Shown piece after piece: positions 16,354 through 25,372 of a stretch of DNA of 64,000 nucleotides (positions are counted from its first letter, which is position 1; the number at the start of each line of letters is the position of its first letter). The stretch covers positions 33,451-97,450 of the forward strand of contig NZ_MUNM01000052.1 of the NCBI RefSeq assembly GCF_002286815.1, given 5' to 3'. Both the position numbers and the translations under genes were made by a program. The notes beneath the pieces were generated by a model, which was not told the origin of the DNA, did no database searches, and saw nothing but the letters and a program-made list of their open reading frames with translations. The DNA is from Pseudomonas sp. PICF141 (GTDB lineage: Bacteria; Pseudomonadota; Gammaproteobacteria; Pseudomonadales; Pseudomonadaceae).

Positions 16354-17934
16354 ATGCCCGAGATCATCGGCCACCACTACATCAGCGGCGCCCGCAGCGC
16401 CGCTGGCAGTATCACTCTGCACAGTTACGACGCCAGCACCGGCGAAGCGCTGCCCTACTCGTTCATGCAAGCCACCGTGGAAGAAGTGGACGCCGCCGCC
16501 CAAGCCGCTGCTGCCGCTTACCCGGCCTTTCGCAACTTGCCGGCCATTCGCCGTGCAGAATTTCTTGAAGCCATCGCCATGCAACTGGAGGCGCTGGATG
16601 ATGAATTCGTCGCTCTGGTCACTCGCGAAACCGCCTTGCCGACCGGACGCATTCAAGGCGAACGCAGCCGTACCAGCCATCAAATGCGCCTGTTTGCTCA
16701 GGTTCTGCGCCGGGGCGATTTTTATGGTGCGCGCATCGACCGCGCCTTGCCCGAACGTCAGCCATTGCCACGGGTCGACCTGCGCCAATACCGGATCGGC
16801 GTCGGCCCGGTGGCCGTGTTTGGCGCCAGTAATTTCCCGCTGGCCTTTTCCACCGCCGGCGGTGACACCGCTGCCGCGCTGGCCGCCGGTTGCCCGGTGG
16901 TGTTCAAGGCCCACAGTGGACACATGGCGACCGCCGAACGCGTGGCTGATGCAATCATCCGCGCCGCCGAGCAAACCGACATGCCCAAAGGTGTGTTCAA
17001 CATGCTCTACGGCGCGGGTGTCGGTGAAGCGCTGGTCAAGCATCCGGCGATCCAGGCCGTCGGTTTCACCGGCTCGCTGAAGGGTGGTCGCGCGCTCTGT
17101 GACCTGGCCGCCGCACGGCCACAACCGATCCCGGTGTTCGCCGAAATGAGCAGCATCAACCCGGTGCTGGTATTGCCCGGGGCCTTGCAAGTACGTGGCG
17201 AGAACATCGCCGGTGAACTAATGGCATCGGTGGTCCAGGGGTGCGGTCAGTTCTGTACCAATCCGGGGTTGGTGGTCGGTATGCGCTCCCCGCACTTCAG
17301 CGCTTTCATCGCGCGGCTCAGTGCCTTGATGGCCGAACAACCGGCGCAAATCATGCTCAACGCCGGCACCCTCGGCAGCTACGAAAAAGGCGTGCAGGCC
17401 TTGCTCGACCATCCGGGAATAACCCGCCTGGCGGGCCAGGATCAGCACGGTAATCAGGCGCGGCCGCAATTGTTCAAGGCCGACGTCTGTCTGTTGCTCA
17501 GGGGTGATCCGCTGTTGCAGGAAGAAGTGTTTGGCCCGACCACTATTGTCGTCGAAGTGGCCGACAAGGCTGAGCTGCGACAAGCGCTGAACAGTTTGCA
17601 CGGTCAACTCACCGCCACGTTGATTGGCGAAACGCAGGACCTGCAGGAACACGCCGACCTGCTGGTGCTGCTGGAACAAAAGGTCGGTCGCGTGCTGTTC
17701 AACGGCTACCCCACTGGCGTCGAAGTCTGCGATGCCATGGTGCATGGCGGGCCTTATCCCGCGACCTCCGATGCCCGCGGCACGTCGGTCGGCAGCCTGG
17801 CCATCGAGCGCTTCCTGCGCCCGGTGTGCTACCAGAACTGCCCGGACGCCTTGCTGCCCGACGCCCTGAAAAACGCCAACCCGCTGGGTATTGCGCGCCT
17901 GGTCGATGGCAACAGCCACCGCGAACCGCTGTAA
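16354..17934 (+). CDS. lhpG: 2-Ketoglutarate semialdehyde dehydrogenase
   Basis: A 526-residue aldehyde dehydrogenase. The catalytic cysteine is C301 in GQFCTNPG, the general base E264 in FAEMSS, and N160 lies in FGASNFPLAF. The length and the FAEMSSINP/GQFCTNPG pattern are those of the class that oxidises 2,5-dioxopentanoate to 2-oxoglutarate, the last step of hydroxyproline catabolism. I chose the ATG at 16354 because AGGAG lies 8 bases before it; the longer frame runs back through the REP pair. It may share transcription with lhpC, although the REP between them could reduce read-through. Confidence 0.9.
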   Translation: MPEIIGHHYISGARSAAGSITLHSYDASTGEALPYSFMQATVEEVDAAAQAAAAAYPAFRNLPAIRRAEFLEAIAMQLEALDDEFVALVTRETALPTGRIQGERSRTSHQMRLFAQVLRRGDFYGARIDRALPERQPLPRVDLRQYRIGVGPVAVFGASNFPLAFSTAGGDTAAALAAGCPVVFKAHSGHMATAERVADAIIRAAEQTDMPKGVFNMLYGAGVGEALVKHPAIQAVGFTGSLKGGRALCDLAAARPQPIPVFAEMSSINPVLVLPGALQVRGENIAGELMASVVQGCGQFCTNPGLVVGMRSPHFSAFIARLSALMAEQPAQIMLNAGTLGSYEKGVQALLDHPGITRLAGQDQHGNQARPQLFKADVCLLLRGDPLLQEEVFGPTTIVVEVADKAELRQALNSLHGQLTATLIGETQDLQEHADLLVLLEQKVGRVLFNGYPTGVEVCDAMVHGGPYPATSDARGTSVGSLAIERFLRPVCYQNCPDALLPDALKNANPLGIARLVDGNSHREPL

Positions 17935-17948
17935 AAACCCAACCTCCC

Positions 17949-18039
17949 GTAGGAGCGAGGCTTGCCCGCGAAGGCGGTGTATCAGACGACATCAATGGTG
18001 AATGTCGAGACGCCTTCGCGGGCAAGCCTCGCTCCTACG
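17949..18039. repeat. REP inverted pair
   Basis: CGTAGGAGCGAGGCTTGCCC and its inverse, joined by CGCGAAGGCG/CGCCTTCGCG, span 17949-17976 and 18011-18039. It lies between the convergent lhpG and acyl-CoA ligase genes and marks the right edge of the hydroxyproline island. Confidence 0.88.
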
Positions 18040-18147
18040 GGATTTTTATCGTATTCAAGCCAGCTCAGGGTGGTCTATCCGCAGAGGTGTGGCTTGATGC
18101 GATTGGGCGCCGCAGATGACGAAATTGGCACAGGAGCGCCGCGCCTT

Positions 18148-19791
18148 TCACCCCAATCCACTTTGCCGGATCAGCTTCTTGTCAATCTTCCCGACGCTGG
18201 TTTTAGGAATCTCGGCGACGAACTTGAACTGCTTGGGGATCGCCCATTTGTTGATGCGCCCACGCTCGACAAACCCTTGCAGGTGCGCCTCCAGGATCTT
18301 GCTGTCGAGGTACTGCCCGGGCTCGCACACCACCAGCGCCATCGGCCGTTCGCCCCATTGCTCATCGGCAATGCCCACGACCGCGACCGACTTCACTGCC
18401 GCGTGTTCGCTGATCAGGCTTTCCAGTTCCAGGGAGCTGATCCACTCCCCGCCCGTCTTGATCACATCCTTGATTCGATCTTTGATTTCCACCCCGCCCA
18501 AGGCGTCGATTGAGGCCAGATCGCCGGTGTGCATCCAGCCGTTGTGCCACAGCTCGGCGCCCTTTTCGGGTTCCTTCAAATAGCCTTGGGTCAGCCAGGG
18601 TGCGCGCACCACGATCTCGCCCAGAGACTCGCCGTCATGGGCCACGTCATTGCCATTGGCATCGATGATTTTCAGGTCGACCATCGGCACCGGCGTGCCA
18701 GTCTTGATACGAGTGGCCAATTGGGCTTGCATGGGCAGCTCGAGGTCTTTGTCACGCAGGTAAGTCAGGCACAGCAATGGGCAGGTTTCCGACATGCCAT
18801 AACCGCTGTGCACCTCAATACCTTTGGCATTCGCTTCGCTGGCAATTCCCAGCGTCAGTGCACTGCCACCCAGAAGCATTTTCCAGCCATCGAAACGGGT
18901 CTGGGCTGCTTCTTCACAGCCCAGGATCATTTGCAGAATGGTCGGCACACAATGGGAAAAAGTGACCTTTTCCTCACGATGCAGCCGGACCAGGCTGTTG
19001 GGTTCGTAGCGGCCGGGGTACACCTGCTTGAGCCCCATCAGGGTGGCGACATAAGGCACCCCCCAGGCATGCACGTGAAACATCGGCGTGATCGGCATGT
19101 ACACATCATCGGAACGCAGCAACGGCAGGCCTTGATAGACGCCCAACGTGCCCACGGCATTCAAGGTGTGCAGGACCAGTTGGCGGTGGGTGAAATACAC
19201 GCCTTTAGGGTCGCCCGTGGTGCCGGTGGTGTAGAACAGGGTCGCCACCGAGTTTTCGTCAAAGTCAGGAAAGTCGTACTGGTCCGAAGCCCCGGACAGC
19301 AGGTTTTCATATTCCCCCAGCACCGGTAGCGACGTGTCGGTTGCCGTGTCATCCGTGAGCTGCAGGTAACCTTTGACGGTTTTGAGCTGGCCCTGAATCT
19401 GCTCAACCAGCGGCAGGAAATCATCATGCACCAGCACCAGATCGTCCTCGGCATGGTTCATGGTGAAGAGCACCTGATCCGGCGACAGACGAATGTTCAC
19501 GGTGTGCAGCACCGCACCGATCATCGGTACGGCAAAGAAGCATTCCAGGTAGCGGTGGCTGTCCCAGTCGAGCATGGCCACGGTATCGCCGGCCTTGACG
19601 CCGGCAGCCGTCAAGGCATTGGCCAGCCTGCGGATCCGCTGGTTGAGGGTCTGGTAGCTGTAGCGCAGTTTGTCGGCGTAGACGATTTCCCGTCCCGGTT
19701 CGTAGCGCACACCGGACAGCAACAACTGCTTGACCAGCAAGGGGTAGGCATAGGCGCCATCGGCGGGCGGAATTATTTTTGTCGCCATCAT
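18148..19791 (-). CDS. Acyl-CoA synthetase, AlkK-like
   Basis: A 547-residue AMP-forming ligase. The P-loop motif LFYTTGTTGDPKGVYFTHRQ is near 187-206, GYGMSETCPLL near 323-333, the A8 segment HTGDLASIDALGGVEIKDRIKD near 434-455, and the C-terminal lysine motif SVGKIDKK near 535-542. The overall match is to medium-chain acyl-CoA ligases of the AlkK group. It is the last gene of the minus-strand set that begins with the DUF1302 protein, and it follows an acyl-CoA dehydrogenase. It should activate the acid that the cluster takes up. Confidence 0.88.
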   Translation of the reverse strand: MMATKIIPPADGAYAYPLLVKQLLLSGVRYEPGREIVYADKLRYSYQTLNQRIRRLANALTAAGVKAGDTVAMLDWDSHRYLECFFAVPMIGAVLHTVNIRLSPDQVLFTMNHAEDDLVLVHDDFLPLVEQIQGQLKTVKGYLQLTDDTATDTSLPVLGEYENLLSGASDQYDFPDFDENSVATLFYTTGTTGDPKGVYFTHRQLVLHTLNAVGTLGVYQGLPLLRSDDVYMPITPMFHVHAWGVPYVATLMGLKQVYPGRYEPNSLVRLHREEKVTFSHCVPTILQMILGCEEAAQTRFDGWKMLLGGSALTLGIASEANAKGIEVHSGYGMSETCPLLCLTYLRDKDLELPMQAQLATRIKTGTPVPMVDLKIIDANGNDVAHDGESLGEIVVRAPWLTQGYLKEPEKGAELWHNGWMHTGDLASIDALGGVEIKDRIKDVIKTGGEWISSLELESLISEHAAVKSVAVVGIADEQWGERPMALVVCEPGQYLDSKILEAHLQGFVERGRINKWAIPKQFKFVAEIPKTSVGKIDKKLIRQSGLG

Positions 19792-19815
19792 GGGTGAAGT
19801 TCCTTGTCCTTTCGA

Positions 19816-21594
19816 TCAGAAGTGCGCGGGTTCGAGCTCGTAGAGGCATTCGCTGCCGGCCTTGACCGACGCGCTCAACGAGTGGATGCGCGGCAGCAGG
19901 CGGGCGAAGTAGAAACGCGCGGTACCCAGCTTGCTGGCGTAGAAGTCATCCTCGGCCTGTTTGCCCATGGCCGCTTTGGCCATGAGTGCCCACATGTAGG
20001 CGTAAGCGGTGTAGCCGAATGCTTGCAGGTACTCGACCGAGGCCGCGCCGATTTCGTTGGGATTGCTGATGGCCCGATCCAGCAACCACGCGGTCAGTTC
20101 GTCGAGGGTGTCCACGGCGGCGTCCAGTGGTTTGCAGAATTCGCCGAGGTCGGCATCGGCGCTGGCGGTGAAGTTGCGGATCTCGGTAGCGAACAAGCGA
20201 TAGAGTGCCCCGCCGCTGGCGACGATCTTGCGCCCGGCCAAATCCAGTGACTGAATGCCGTTGGTGCCTTCGTAGATCTGGGTGATGCGCACATCGCGTA
20301 CCAGTTGCTCCTGGCCCCATTCGCGAATGTAGCCGTGGCCGCCGAAGATCTGCTGGCCATGCACGGTGGTTTCCAGCCCCATGTCGGTGAGGAACGCCTT
20401 GGCCACCGGGGTCAACAGCGACACCAGTTCCTGCGCACGGGTGCGGGTTGCCGCGTCGTCGCTGTACCTGGCGGTATCCAGTTGCAGGGCCACGTAGCTG
20501 GAGAACGCGCGCCCGCCCTCGTTCAAGGCTTTCATGGTCAACAGCATGCGTCGTACATCCGGGTGCACGATGATCGGGTCGGCGGCCTTGTCCTTGTTCT
20601 GCGCGCCGGTCGGCGAACGGCTTTGCAAACGGTCACGGGCGTATTCGACCGCGTTCTGGTACGAGCGCTCACCCAACGCCAGGCCCTGGATCCCCACGCC
20701 CAGACGTTCGTAGTTCATCATGGTGAACATGGCCGCCAGGCCCTTGTTCGGCGCATCGATGATCCAGCCGGTGGCCTCGTCAAAGTTCATCACACAGGTG
20801 GCGGAGGCCTTGATGCCCATCTTGTGCTCGATGGAACCGCAGGACAGCGAGTTGCGCTCGCCCAGCGAGCCATCGTCATTGACCAACACCTTGGGCACCA
20901 GAAACAGCGAAATGCCCTTGGGGCCGGCCGGCGCATCCGGCAACCGCGCCAGCACCAGATGAATGATGTTTTCGGTCAGGTCGTGCTCGCCGCCGGTGAT
21001 GAAAATCTTGCTGCCACTGATCTTGTAACTGCCGTCGGCCTGAGGTTCGGCGCGGGTGCGAATCAGGCCCAGGTCCGTGCCGGCATGTGCCTCGGTCAGG
21101 CACATTGAACCGGTCCAGGTGCCGGCGTACATGTTCGGCAGATAGCGTTCCTTGAGTTCCTCGCTGGCGTGGGCATTGATCGACAGGCACGCACCGGCGG
21201 TCAGCATCGGGTACAGGCCAAACGACAGGCTCGCCGAGTTGACCATCTCTTCGACCTGAGCCGAAATCGCCTTGGGCATGCCCATGCCACCGAACTGCGG
21301 ATCGCCACCCACACCCACCCAACCGCCTTCGGCAAAGGCCTGGTAGGCCGCGACAAAACCGTCCGGCGCCTGGACCGCGCCGTTGTTCCAGGTGCAACCC
21401 TGCTCGTCGCTGCTGCGGTTCAGCGGCGCGACCACTTCGGCGCTGATCTTGCCGGCCTCTTCAAGGATCGCGGCGGCCGTTTCTTCATCAATCACCTCGG
21501 CCAGGCCAGGCAATCGGGCCCATAGGCGGGACACCTCGAAGACTTCGTTGAGTACGAAGCGCATGTCGCGCAAAGGAGCTTTGTAATCAGACAT
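19816..21594 (-). CDS. Acyl-CoA dehydrogenase, long (about 600-residue) class
   Basis: A 592-residue flavoprotein. The N-terminal and middle domains carry CLTEAHAGTDLG and SKIFITGGEHDL. The flavin-contact segment VHGQQIFGGHGYIREWGQE and IYEGTNGIQSLDLAGRK lie near 410-455. A C-terminal extension of about 120 residues identifies the longer class that acts on fatty or phenylacyl-CoAs. The gene is 7 bases from the transporter gene upstream of it, so they share a transcript. It performs the first oxidation of beta-oxidation on whatever acyl-CoA the ligase makes. Confidence 0.9.
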   Translation of the reverse strand: MSDYKAPLRDMRFVLNEVFEVSRLWARLPGLAEVIDEETAAAILEEAGKISAEVVAPLNRSSDEQGCTWNNGAVQAPDGFVAAYQAFAEGGWVGVGGDPQFGGMGMPKAISAQVEEMVNSASLSFGLYPMLTAGACLSINAHASEELKERYLPNMYAGTWTGSMCLTEAHAGTDLGLIRTRAEPQADGSYKISGSKIFITGGEHDLTENIIHLVLARLPDAPAGPKGISLFLVPKVLVNDDGSLGERNSLSCGSIEHKMGIKASATCVMNFDEATGWIIDAPNKGLAAMFTMMNYERLGVGIQGLALGERSYQNAVEYARDRLQSRSPTGAQNKDKAADPIIVHPDVRRMLLTMKALNEGGRAFSSYVALQLDTARYSDDAATRTRAQELVSLLTPVAKAFLTDMGLETTVHGQQIFGGHGYIREWGQEQLVRDVRITQIYEGTNGIQSLDLAGRKIVASGGALYRLFATEIRNFTASADADLGEFCKPLDAAVDTLDELTAWLLDRAISNPNEIGAASVEYLQAFGYTAYAYMWALMAKAAMGKQAEDDFYASKLGTARFYFARLLPRIHSLSASVKAGSECLYELEPAHF

Positions 21595-21601
21595 AGTTGG
21601 C

Positions 21602-24118
21602 TTACTCGGAAGTGGTCAGGGCATGCGACATGTCCTGACGTTGGGATGTACCGGTTTCACCGGTTTGCGCCTCGTTGGCTTGCGCAACGGGGTGGCGCAG
21701 CAAAAAGTACGACAGGGCTGGAATCAGGATCAGCGCGCCGAGCATGTTCCACAGGAACATGAAGGTCAGCAGGATGCCCATGTCGGCCTGGAACTTGATC
21801 GGCGACCAGACCCAGCACACAACGCCGGCCGCCAGGGTGATGCCCACCAGGCCCACCACCCGCCCGGTAAACGACACCGCGTTGCGGTAAGCCTGACTCA
21901 GCGGCAGGCCCTGGCGCTGGTAATGCAACTGCACGCTGAGCAGGTACAAGGCGTAGTCCACGCCGATGCCCACACCCAATGCGATCACCGGCAGGGTCGC
22001 GACTTTCACGCCAATGCCCATGGCCACCATCAACGCTTCGCAAAGGATCGAAGTCAGCACCAGCGGCAACAACGCAACCAACGTGGCGCGCCAGCTGCGG
22101 AAGGTGATCAGGCAGAACAGCGTCACCGCCGCATAGACATACAGCAGCATGGTGCGATTGGCCTCGCGCACCACAATGTTGGTCGCCGCTTCAATCCCGG
22201 CCGATCCGGCCGCCAGCAGGAACTGGCGATCTGCGCTGTTGTTCTCCCGGGCGAATTTTTCGGCGATGCCCACCACGGCATCCAGGGTCTCGGCCTTGTG
22301 GTCCTTGAGGAAGGTGATCACCGGCATCAACGAGCAATCGGTGTTGAACAACTCCGGGGAGTTGACCGAGGCTTGCTGCGCGGCGTAGTTCAGCACGTCC
22401 TGATTGCGCTGGATGCTGTTGAGCTTGGGGTTGCCTTCATAAGTGCCGGCGGTGATTTGCCGCACCGCGTTGACCAACGACGCGGTGGCCTGTACGCCTG
22501 GAGACTGCTGCAGCTCCCAGGCCAGGCGGTCGGCCAGGACCAGCGTCTTGTAGTTCAAGCAGCCTTCCGGCGCCGTCTTGATCATCACCGCGAACAGGTC
22601 GCTGGACAGCGCGTAGTGGCTGGTGATGTAGGCGTTGTCACGGTTATAGCGAGAGTCGGCACGCAACTCCGGTGCGCCACTTTCCAGGTCGCCGATCTTC
22701 AACTGCAGGCTGACCATGAAGCCGCCGATGCCCATCAGCGCCGCAACCAGAACTGCGCCCGTGGCCCATTTGGCCGTGGTGAAGCGATCGAGCAAGTCCC
22801 ACAGTTTGCCGAAGCCTTTGTGCCCGTCTGCACGGGTGTCGATTTTCAGCGCACGCTCGGCCGCCTTGGTGCCGACGCCGACATAAGACAGTGCCACCGG
22901 CATCAGCAACAGCGAGGTGAATATCAGCACCGCCACACCGATGCTGGCGGTGATCGCCAGGTCGCGGATCACCGGAATATCGATCAGCATCAGCACTGCG
23001 AAACCGACAGCGTCGGCCAGCAGCGCGGTGACGCCGGCAATGAACAGGCGGCGGAAGGTGTAGCGCGCGGCGATCAGTTTGTGGGTGCCACGGGCGATGT
23101 CTTGCATGATGCCGTTCATTTTCTGCGCCGCGTGAGACACACCGATGGCGAAGATCAGGAACGGCACGAGCACCGAATACGGGTCGATGGCATAGCCCAG
23201 CCAGGCGACGATGCCCAGTTGCCAGACCACCGCGATCAGCGAGCAGCCGACCACCAGCAAGGTGCTGCGCACGCAACGGGTGTAGGCGTAAATGATGATC
23301 AGCGACGTGACGACGGCCAGGCCGAAGAACATCATCACCTGGATCAGGCCATCGATCAGGTCGCCCATCAGTTTGGCGAAACCGATCACCCGGATTTTGT
23401 ACTGGCCCTTGCCCTCTTCCCCGGCCTTGCGCGCAGCGCTGTCACCGGCGAATTCGATCTTGTCGCGCAACTGCTCTTCGAGCATCTGCGAAAAGGCGTG
23501 GTAGTCGATGCGTTGACCGCTGGCCGTGGCCTTATCCAGCAATGGAACAATGAGCATGCTCGATTTGTAATCGCTGGCCACCAGGCTGCCGACGATACCG
23601 GCGCGGGAAATATTCTGGCGCAGCTGTTCTATTTCTTCCGGCTTGCCCTGGTAGGTATCAGGCATCACCGGGCCACCCTGGAAACCTTCCTCGGTGACTT
23701 CGGTCCAGCGCACCGCCGGGCTCCACAACGACTTCATCCAGGCACGGTCGACGCCTTCGGTGACGAACAGCTGATCGTTGACCTGTTTGAGCACGTCAAG
23801 ATAAGCGGGATCGAAAATATCGCCCTGGGTGTTCTCCACCACCACCCGTACCGAGTTGCCCAGACCGCGCAGCGACTGGCGGTTTTCCAGGAAATTCTGA
23901 ATGTACGGCTGGCTCTGCGGAATCATCTTTTCGAAGCTGGGGCGCAGCTCCAGGCGCGTTGCCGCCATGTAGCCCAACACCACGGTGGCCAGCGCCATCA
24001 GCAGCATGAACAACGGACGGTAGTTGAATACCAACCGCTCCAGCAGGTTGCCGGAATGGCGGTCGAAATCCCGCAGTTCGCGGATCACCGGCATGGTTTC
24101 TTGTTTGATATTGCCCAT
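21602..24118 (-). CDS. RND-superfamily (MMPL) transporter
   Basis: An 838-residue membrane protein with two halves. Each has one N-terminal helix (first near 33-52), a large periplasmic loop and a cluster of five helices; the family's GVGIGVDYALYLL is visible near 727-739 in the second half. It belongs to the hydrophobe-exporting or lipid-handling MMPL/HAE branch rather than to tripartite drug pumps, and no membrane-fusion protein gene is present. It lies in one operon with the YCF48-like, DUF1329 and DUF1302 genes, a set that recurs in proteobacteria. A role in moving a lipid-like substrate across the envelope is inferred. Confidence 0.87.
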   Translation of the reverse strand: MGNIKQETMPVIRELRDFDRHSGNLLERLVFNYRPLFMLLMALATVVLGYMAATRLELRPSFEKMIPQSQPYIQNFLENRQSLRGLGNSVRVVVENTQGDIFDPAYLDVLKQVNDQLFVTEGVDRAWMKSLWSPAVRWTEVTEEGFQGGPVMPDTYQGKPEEIEQLRQNISRAGIVGSLVASDYKSSMLIVPLLDKATASGQRIDYHAFSQMLEEQLRDKIEFAGDSAARKAGEEGKGQYKIRVIGFAKLMGDLIDGLIQVMMFFGLAVVTSLIIIYAYTRCVRSTLLVVGCSLIAVVWQLGIVAWLGYAIDPYSVLVPFLIFAIGVSHAAQKMNGIMQDIARGTHKLIAARYTFRRLFIAGVTALLADAVGFAVLMLIDIPVIRDLAITASIGVAVLIFTSLLLMPVALSYVGVGTKAAERALKIDTRADGHKGFGKLWDLLDRFTTAKWATGAVLVAALMGIGGFMVSLQLKIGDLESGAPELRADSRYNRDNAYITSHYALSSDLFAVMIKTAPEGCLNYKTLVLADRLAWELQQSPGVQATASLVNAVRQITAGTYEGNPKLNSIQRNQDVLNYAAQQASVNSPELFNTDCSLMPVITFLKDHKAETLDAVVGIAEKFARENNSADRQFLLAAGSAGIEAATNIVVREANRTMLLYVYAAVTLFCLITFRSWRATLVALLPLVLTSILCEALMVAMGIGVKVATLPVIALGVGIGVDYALYLLSVQLHYQRQGLPLSQAYRNAVSFTGRVVGLVGITLAAGVVCWVWSPIKFQADMGILLTFMFLWNMLGALILIPALSYFLLRHPVAQANEAQTGETGTSQRQDMSHALTTSE

Positions 24119-24133
24119 GTCTGGGTACTCGCT

Positions 24134-25222
24134 CTAAGGGTTCGAGGGCTTATCGACGGACAGCGTCCGTACACCACGGCTGCCAACCACCACCAGTGCA
24201 CCGTCGGCGGACTGAGTGGCGCCGGTCACCGGTGTCGGTGCCTGTTGCTGAACCAGATGCAATTGCGCGCCCGTGCCCTGGCTGACCAGCATCTGCCCGC
24301 CCTGGGTGAACAAGCGGTAGTTGCCATGGCCATCGACCAGGCCAGCGGTGATGCTGACGCGCAGGCCGCTGTCCAGCGGGGTCCAGCTCAGACCGCCATC
24401 GGTGCTGCGCAGCACATTGCCGCGCAAGCCATAGACGAGCGCTTCCCCAGGCTTGCCGAGCACACCGAAAAAACTGCCTTGATAGGGTGTCTGCACGGCG
24501 GCGAACCGCTGTTGGGTGTCATCCCATTTGAGCAACAGCCCCTGCTCTCCCGCGATGTACAGCGCATCACCAGTGGAGGCGATGGCGTTGAGGTGAAAGC
24601 CCTGCGGGTTGTCGGTGCGGTCCTGGAACGGCGTCCAGCTCTGGCCGCCGTCTTCGGTGCGCAAGATCAGGTTGAACACCCCGACCACGTAACCGAGGCG
24701 GTCGTTGGCGAACCAGACATCGAGCAACGGTTTGTCGGCGCCCTGCGCCATCAGGCGTTCACCTTCGGCGACCAGCAGTGGCCATTGTTCGTTGTCCGGT
24801 TCTGCACTGGCCAACGCACCGTAATGCTTGACCAGCAAGGCACCGATCTGGCGGCCGTCCAGTTGCTTGCGCCAGGTCGCACCGGCGTCGTTGCTGTGCA
24901 ACACCACGCCGTCACCGCCCACCGCCCAGCCATGGGTAGCGGTTGGAAAACTCACGGCATTAAGGTCGGCACTGACTGGTACCGCTGCCTGCTGCCAGTG
25001 TTTGCCGACATCATCGGTATACAGAATGTGACCACGCTGCCCGACAGCAACCAGACGCTCGCCGGCACGGGCCATGCCCGATAGCGGGCTGTTGACGGCC
25101 AAGGCGCTGACCCTGGCCGGCAGATCCAGTACGTCGACATAAGCGGACGCCTGGCTCAGGCCCTGCAACGTTACAAGCAAGGCGCCGAGCGCCAACTGCA
25201 GATAATTCTTGTACGAACACAT
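24134..25222 (-). CDS. YCF48/BNR-repeat periplasmic protein
   Basis: A 362-residue protein. A signal peptide ends near residue 27 (LSQASA|YVDVL). Repeated Asp-box-like blades follow: DVGKHWQQ, NDAGATWRKQ, EDGGQSWTPF and TDGGLSWTPL. This is a beta-propeller like the photosystem II assembly factor YCF48. I chose the ATG at 25222 because it gives the signal peptide; the longer frame adds an unrelated basic leader. It lies between the MMPL transporter and DUF1329 genes and probably acts as an assembly or partner protein of that envelope complex. Confidence 0.85.
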   Translation of the reverse strand: MCSYKNYLQLALGALLVTLQGLSQASAYVDVLDLPARVSALAVNSPLSGMARAGERLVAVGQRGHILYTDDVGKHWQQAAVPVSADLNAVSFPTATHGWAVGGDGVVLHSNDAGATWRKQLDGRQIGALLVKHYGALASAEPDNEQWPLLVAEGERLMAQGADKPLLDVWFANDRLGYVVGVFNLILRTEDGGQSWTPFQDRTDNPQGFHLNAIASTGDALYIAGEQGLLLKWDDTQQRFAAVQTPYQGSFFGVLGKPGEALVYGLRGNVLRSTDGGLSWTPLDSGLRVSITAGLVDGHGNYRLFTQGGQMLVSQGTGAQLHLVQQQAPTPVTGATQSADGALVVVGSRGVRTLSVDKPSNP

Positions 25223-25372
25223 ACCGCGTCCTCTTCGGAAAACCGCGCCGGGACACACGTCCGTGTGCCTGACGTTCCAACCTGGCGCCCAAAACGATCG
25301 GCATGCACCGACCGTCGTGCGGTCCCCTGCCTGGCAGGCAGCGGACTGCACGGACGCTTTGTCACGGTTTGC

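Noticed and set aside
7899..18039. CRISPR-like repeated hairpins
   Set aside because: The repeats are inverted pairs of Pseudomonas REP types at separate intergenic sites, without regular spacers or cas genes.
21623..25084. Open frame of 1153 codons on the plus strand
   Set aside because: Antisense to the MMPL and YCF48-like genes. The translation is His/Gln/Arg-rich with no domain, a product of codon bias.
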